Below are positions 5,814 to 7,227 of a stretch of 7,227 bases of DNA, piece by piece. The DNA is taken from contig URUW01000088.1 of the NCBI GenBank assembly GCA_900551205.1, positions 1 through 7,227 on the forward strand, read 5' to 3'. The stretch is from an uncultured Collinsella sp. Lineage in GTDB: Bacteria; Actinomycetota; Coriobacteriia; Coriobacteriales; Coriobacteriaceae. The notes below the pieces were generated by a model that searched no databases, had not been told where the DNA came from, and was given only the letters and a program-made list of their open reading frames with translations. How positions within the stretch are numbered: position 1 is the first letter of the stretch; each line of letters starts with the position of its first letter. Made by a program: the position numbers and the translations under genes.

Positions 5814-7127
5814 CTACAGGCGCTCGCGAACCGCCTCGACCACGTTGGCCAAATCGACGAGAACCTCGTCGTGACTCTGCATGTCGCGCACCTTGACCTT
5901 GCCGGCGACAAGCTCGTCGCCACCCAGGACCAGGATGAGCTTGGCGCCCACCTTGTCGGCCTGCTTAAACTGGGCCTTGAGCGAACGACCCTGGTAGTCG
6001 GCCTCGGTCACGATGCCTGCGGCGCGAAGCTCCTGCGTGATGGCAAAGACGTTCTGACGCAGATCCTTGCCGGCATTGGCGACGTAGACGCACGGGGCCT
6101 CCTCGGCACCCAAGTCGTTACCAAATGCCTGAAGGGCCAGCAGGGCGCGCTCATAACCGACGGCGAAGCCGACGCCGGCCGTGGGCTTGCCACCCTCGAG
6201 CTCGACCAAGCCGTCATAGCGACCGCCGCCACCGATGGAGCCGACACCGGCACCGGGAGCCTCGACCTCAAAGACAGTACGGGTGTAGTAGTCCAGGCCG
6301 CGCACCAGGGTGGGATCCTCGACATACTCGATACCGGCGGCATCCAGATAGCGCTTGACCTGCTCGTAGTGCTCGCGGCACTCGTCGCACAGGTTGTCGC
6401 CCATCAGCGGGGCGTCGGCCATGATCTCGCGGCAGTGGTCGTTCTTGCAGTCGAAGGCGCGCAACGGGTTGAGCTCGGCGCGCTCGCGGCACTCGTCGCA
6501 CATCTCGTCGGCGTGGTCGAGAATGAACTGCTTAACCTGCTCGCGATAGGCCGGACGGCACTGGGCATCGCCCATCGAGTTGATGAGCAGACGAAGCTTG
6601 GAAAGATCGAAGCCCAGGCGCTTGTAGAACTCCATGAGCATGATGATGCACTCGGCGTCTGCCGCCGGATCGGGAGCGCCAAGCCACTCGATGCCCACCT
6701 GGTGGAACTGGCGCAGGCGGCCCTTCTGGGGACGCTCGCCGCGGAACATGGCCTCGGCGTAGTAAGCCTTAAACGGCGTGGAGCCCTGGGGCACCAGGTT
6801 GTTCTCCACGACGGCGCGCACCACACCGGCCGTGCCCTCGGGACGAAGGGCCAGACGCTGCTTAGGCTTGAGCTTGGTATCGGTGCCTTCGGTAAAGACG
6901 CGCTCCAGGTTGGCGCCGCTAAACACGCGGAACATCTCCTTGCGCACGACGTCGGTCGACTGGCCGATGCCGTGGACAAACACGTCCACCTGCTCGATGG
7001 CGGGCGTCTCGATGGGCTTAAAGCCAAACGGCTCGAATACGCTGGCCGCAATCTGCTGCATCTTTTGCCAGGCGCGCATCTCGGCGCCGATAAGGTCGCG
7101 GGTTCCCTCCGCCTTCTGTGCCTGCAT
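5814..7127 (-). CDS. hisS: histidyl-tRNA synthetase
   Basis: This class II synthetase charges tRNA-His with histidine in the cytoplasm, probably as a homodimer. The 437 residues are close to the usual 420-430. In order: KAEGTRD near the N-terminus (residues 5-11); LRPEGT (94-99) and motif 2, FRGERPQKGRLRQFHQ (128-143); an insertion domain (about 170-260) with six Cys at 210, 213, 227, 232, 247 and 250; the histidine-binding loop LVRGLDYYTRTVFE (275-288); GGGGRYDGL (299-307); motif 3, GFAVGYERALL (320-330); and a C-terminal anticodon-binding domain from about 345. All signature residues look intact. A TTG at 7133 would add two residues, but AAAGG (7143-7139) lies 3 nt before the TTG and 9 nt before the ATG at 7127, so I chose the ATG. 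It has its own -10 box and a downstream hairpin; the gene to its right is not in the window. Confidence 0.96.
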   Translation of the reverse strand: MQAQKAEGTRDLIGAEMRAWQKMQQIAASVFEPFGFKPIETPAIEQVDVFVHGIGQSTDVVRKEMFRVFSGANLERVFTEGTDTKLKPKQRLALRPEGTAGVVRAVVENNLVPQGSTPFKAYYAEAMFRGERPQKGRLRQFHQVGIEWLGAPDPAADAECIIMLMEFYKRLGFDLSKLRLLINSMGDAQCRPAYREQVKQFILDHADEMCDECRERAELNPLRAFDCKNDHCREIMADAPLMGDNLCDECREHYEQVKRYLDAAGIEYVEDPTLVRGLDYYTRTVFEVEAPGAGVGSIGGGGRYDGLVELEGGKPTAGVGFAVGYERALLALQAFGNDLGAEEAPCVYVANAGKDLRQNVFAITQELRAAGIVTEADYQGRSLKAQFKQADKVGAKLILVLGGDELVAGKVKVRDMQSHDEVLVDLANVVEAVRERL

Positions 7128-7169
7128 GGGCAAACACCTTTCTTTTGTATCGCGTCATAGATAGTGGAT

Positions 7170-7175
7170 ATTATA
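7170..7175 (-). promoter_or_regulatory. -10 box of the hisS promoter
   Basis: A perfect TATAAT reads on the minus strand 42 nt before the hisS ATG, implying a transcript start near 7163 and a leader of about 36 nt. No convincing -35 hexamer is found at normal spacing. No T-box leader fits in so short a leader, so tRNA-sensing control is unlikely here. Confidence 0.6.
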
Positions 7176-7227
7176 CGGCACAAAGCAGCAACGCGGCGGC
7201 GCGTCTGACCGAACGAGGGTATGGGGA

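Noticed and set aside
5871..7160. 429-codon plus-strand open frame antisense to hisS
   Set aside because: Shadow of hisS, with the same compositional cause as the other two.

Overview
The window reads as ordinary chromosomal DNA from a moderately GC-rich anaerobic or fermentative bacterium. All four recognisable protein genes lie on the minus strand. The style of the LarA, PEP carboxylase and histidyl-tRNA synthetase proteins and the codon use would fit an intestinal actinobacterium of the Collinsella (Coriobacteriia) kind. That assignment rests on recognition and not on a search.

Layout in minus-strand transcription order, right to left: (1) hisS, histidyl-tRNA synthetase (7127-5814), with a -10 box upstream and a hairpin terminator downstream (about 5756-5717) whose G-U pairs fit only the minus-strand RNA. 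(2) ppc, phosphoenolpyruvate carboxylase (5556-2743), with its own TATAAT box. (3) About 750 bases without a credible gene (1990-2742). This stretch holds a 127-nt nested palindrome just after ppc, a block of smaller inverted repeats (about 2340-2540), a pair of crossing helices (2165-2223) and a terminator-like hairpin (2111-2145) facing larA. (4) larA, nickel-pincer lactate racemase (1989-712). (5) 49 nt further on, the start of an aquaglyceroporin of the LarD / glycerol-facilitator type (662 to the left edge, C-terminus cut off).

The two left-hand genes form a lactate module: LarA interconverts D- and L-lactate, and the LarD-type channel is expected to pass lactic acid or glycerol. The cofactor genes larB, larC and larE are not in the window; they may lie beyond the left edge or elsewhere. 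ppc supplies oxaloacetate from PEP and bicarbonate, so ppc and the lar pair both touch the PEP/pyruvate/lactate node, but nothing in the sequence shows that they are co-regulated.

No clearly new protein system is visible. The part least explained by known features is the structured non-coding region between ppc and larA. It could be a larA leader, one or more small RNAs, or inserted palindromic elements. Strand and function are not settled by the sequence alone.
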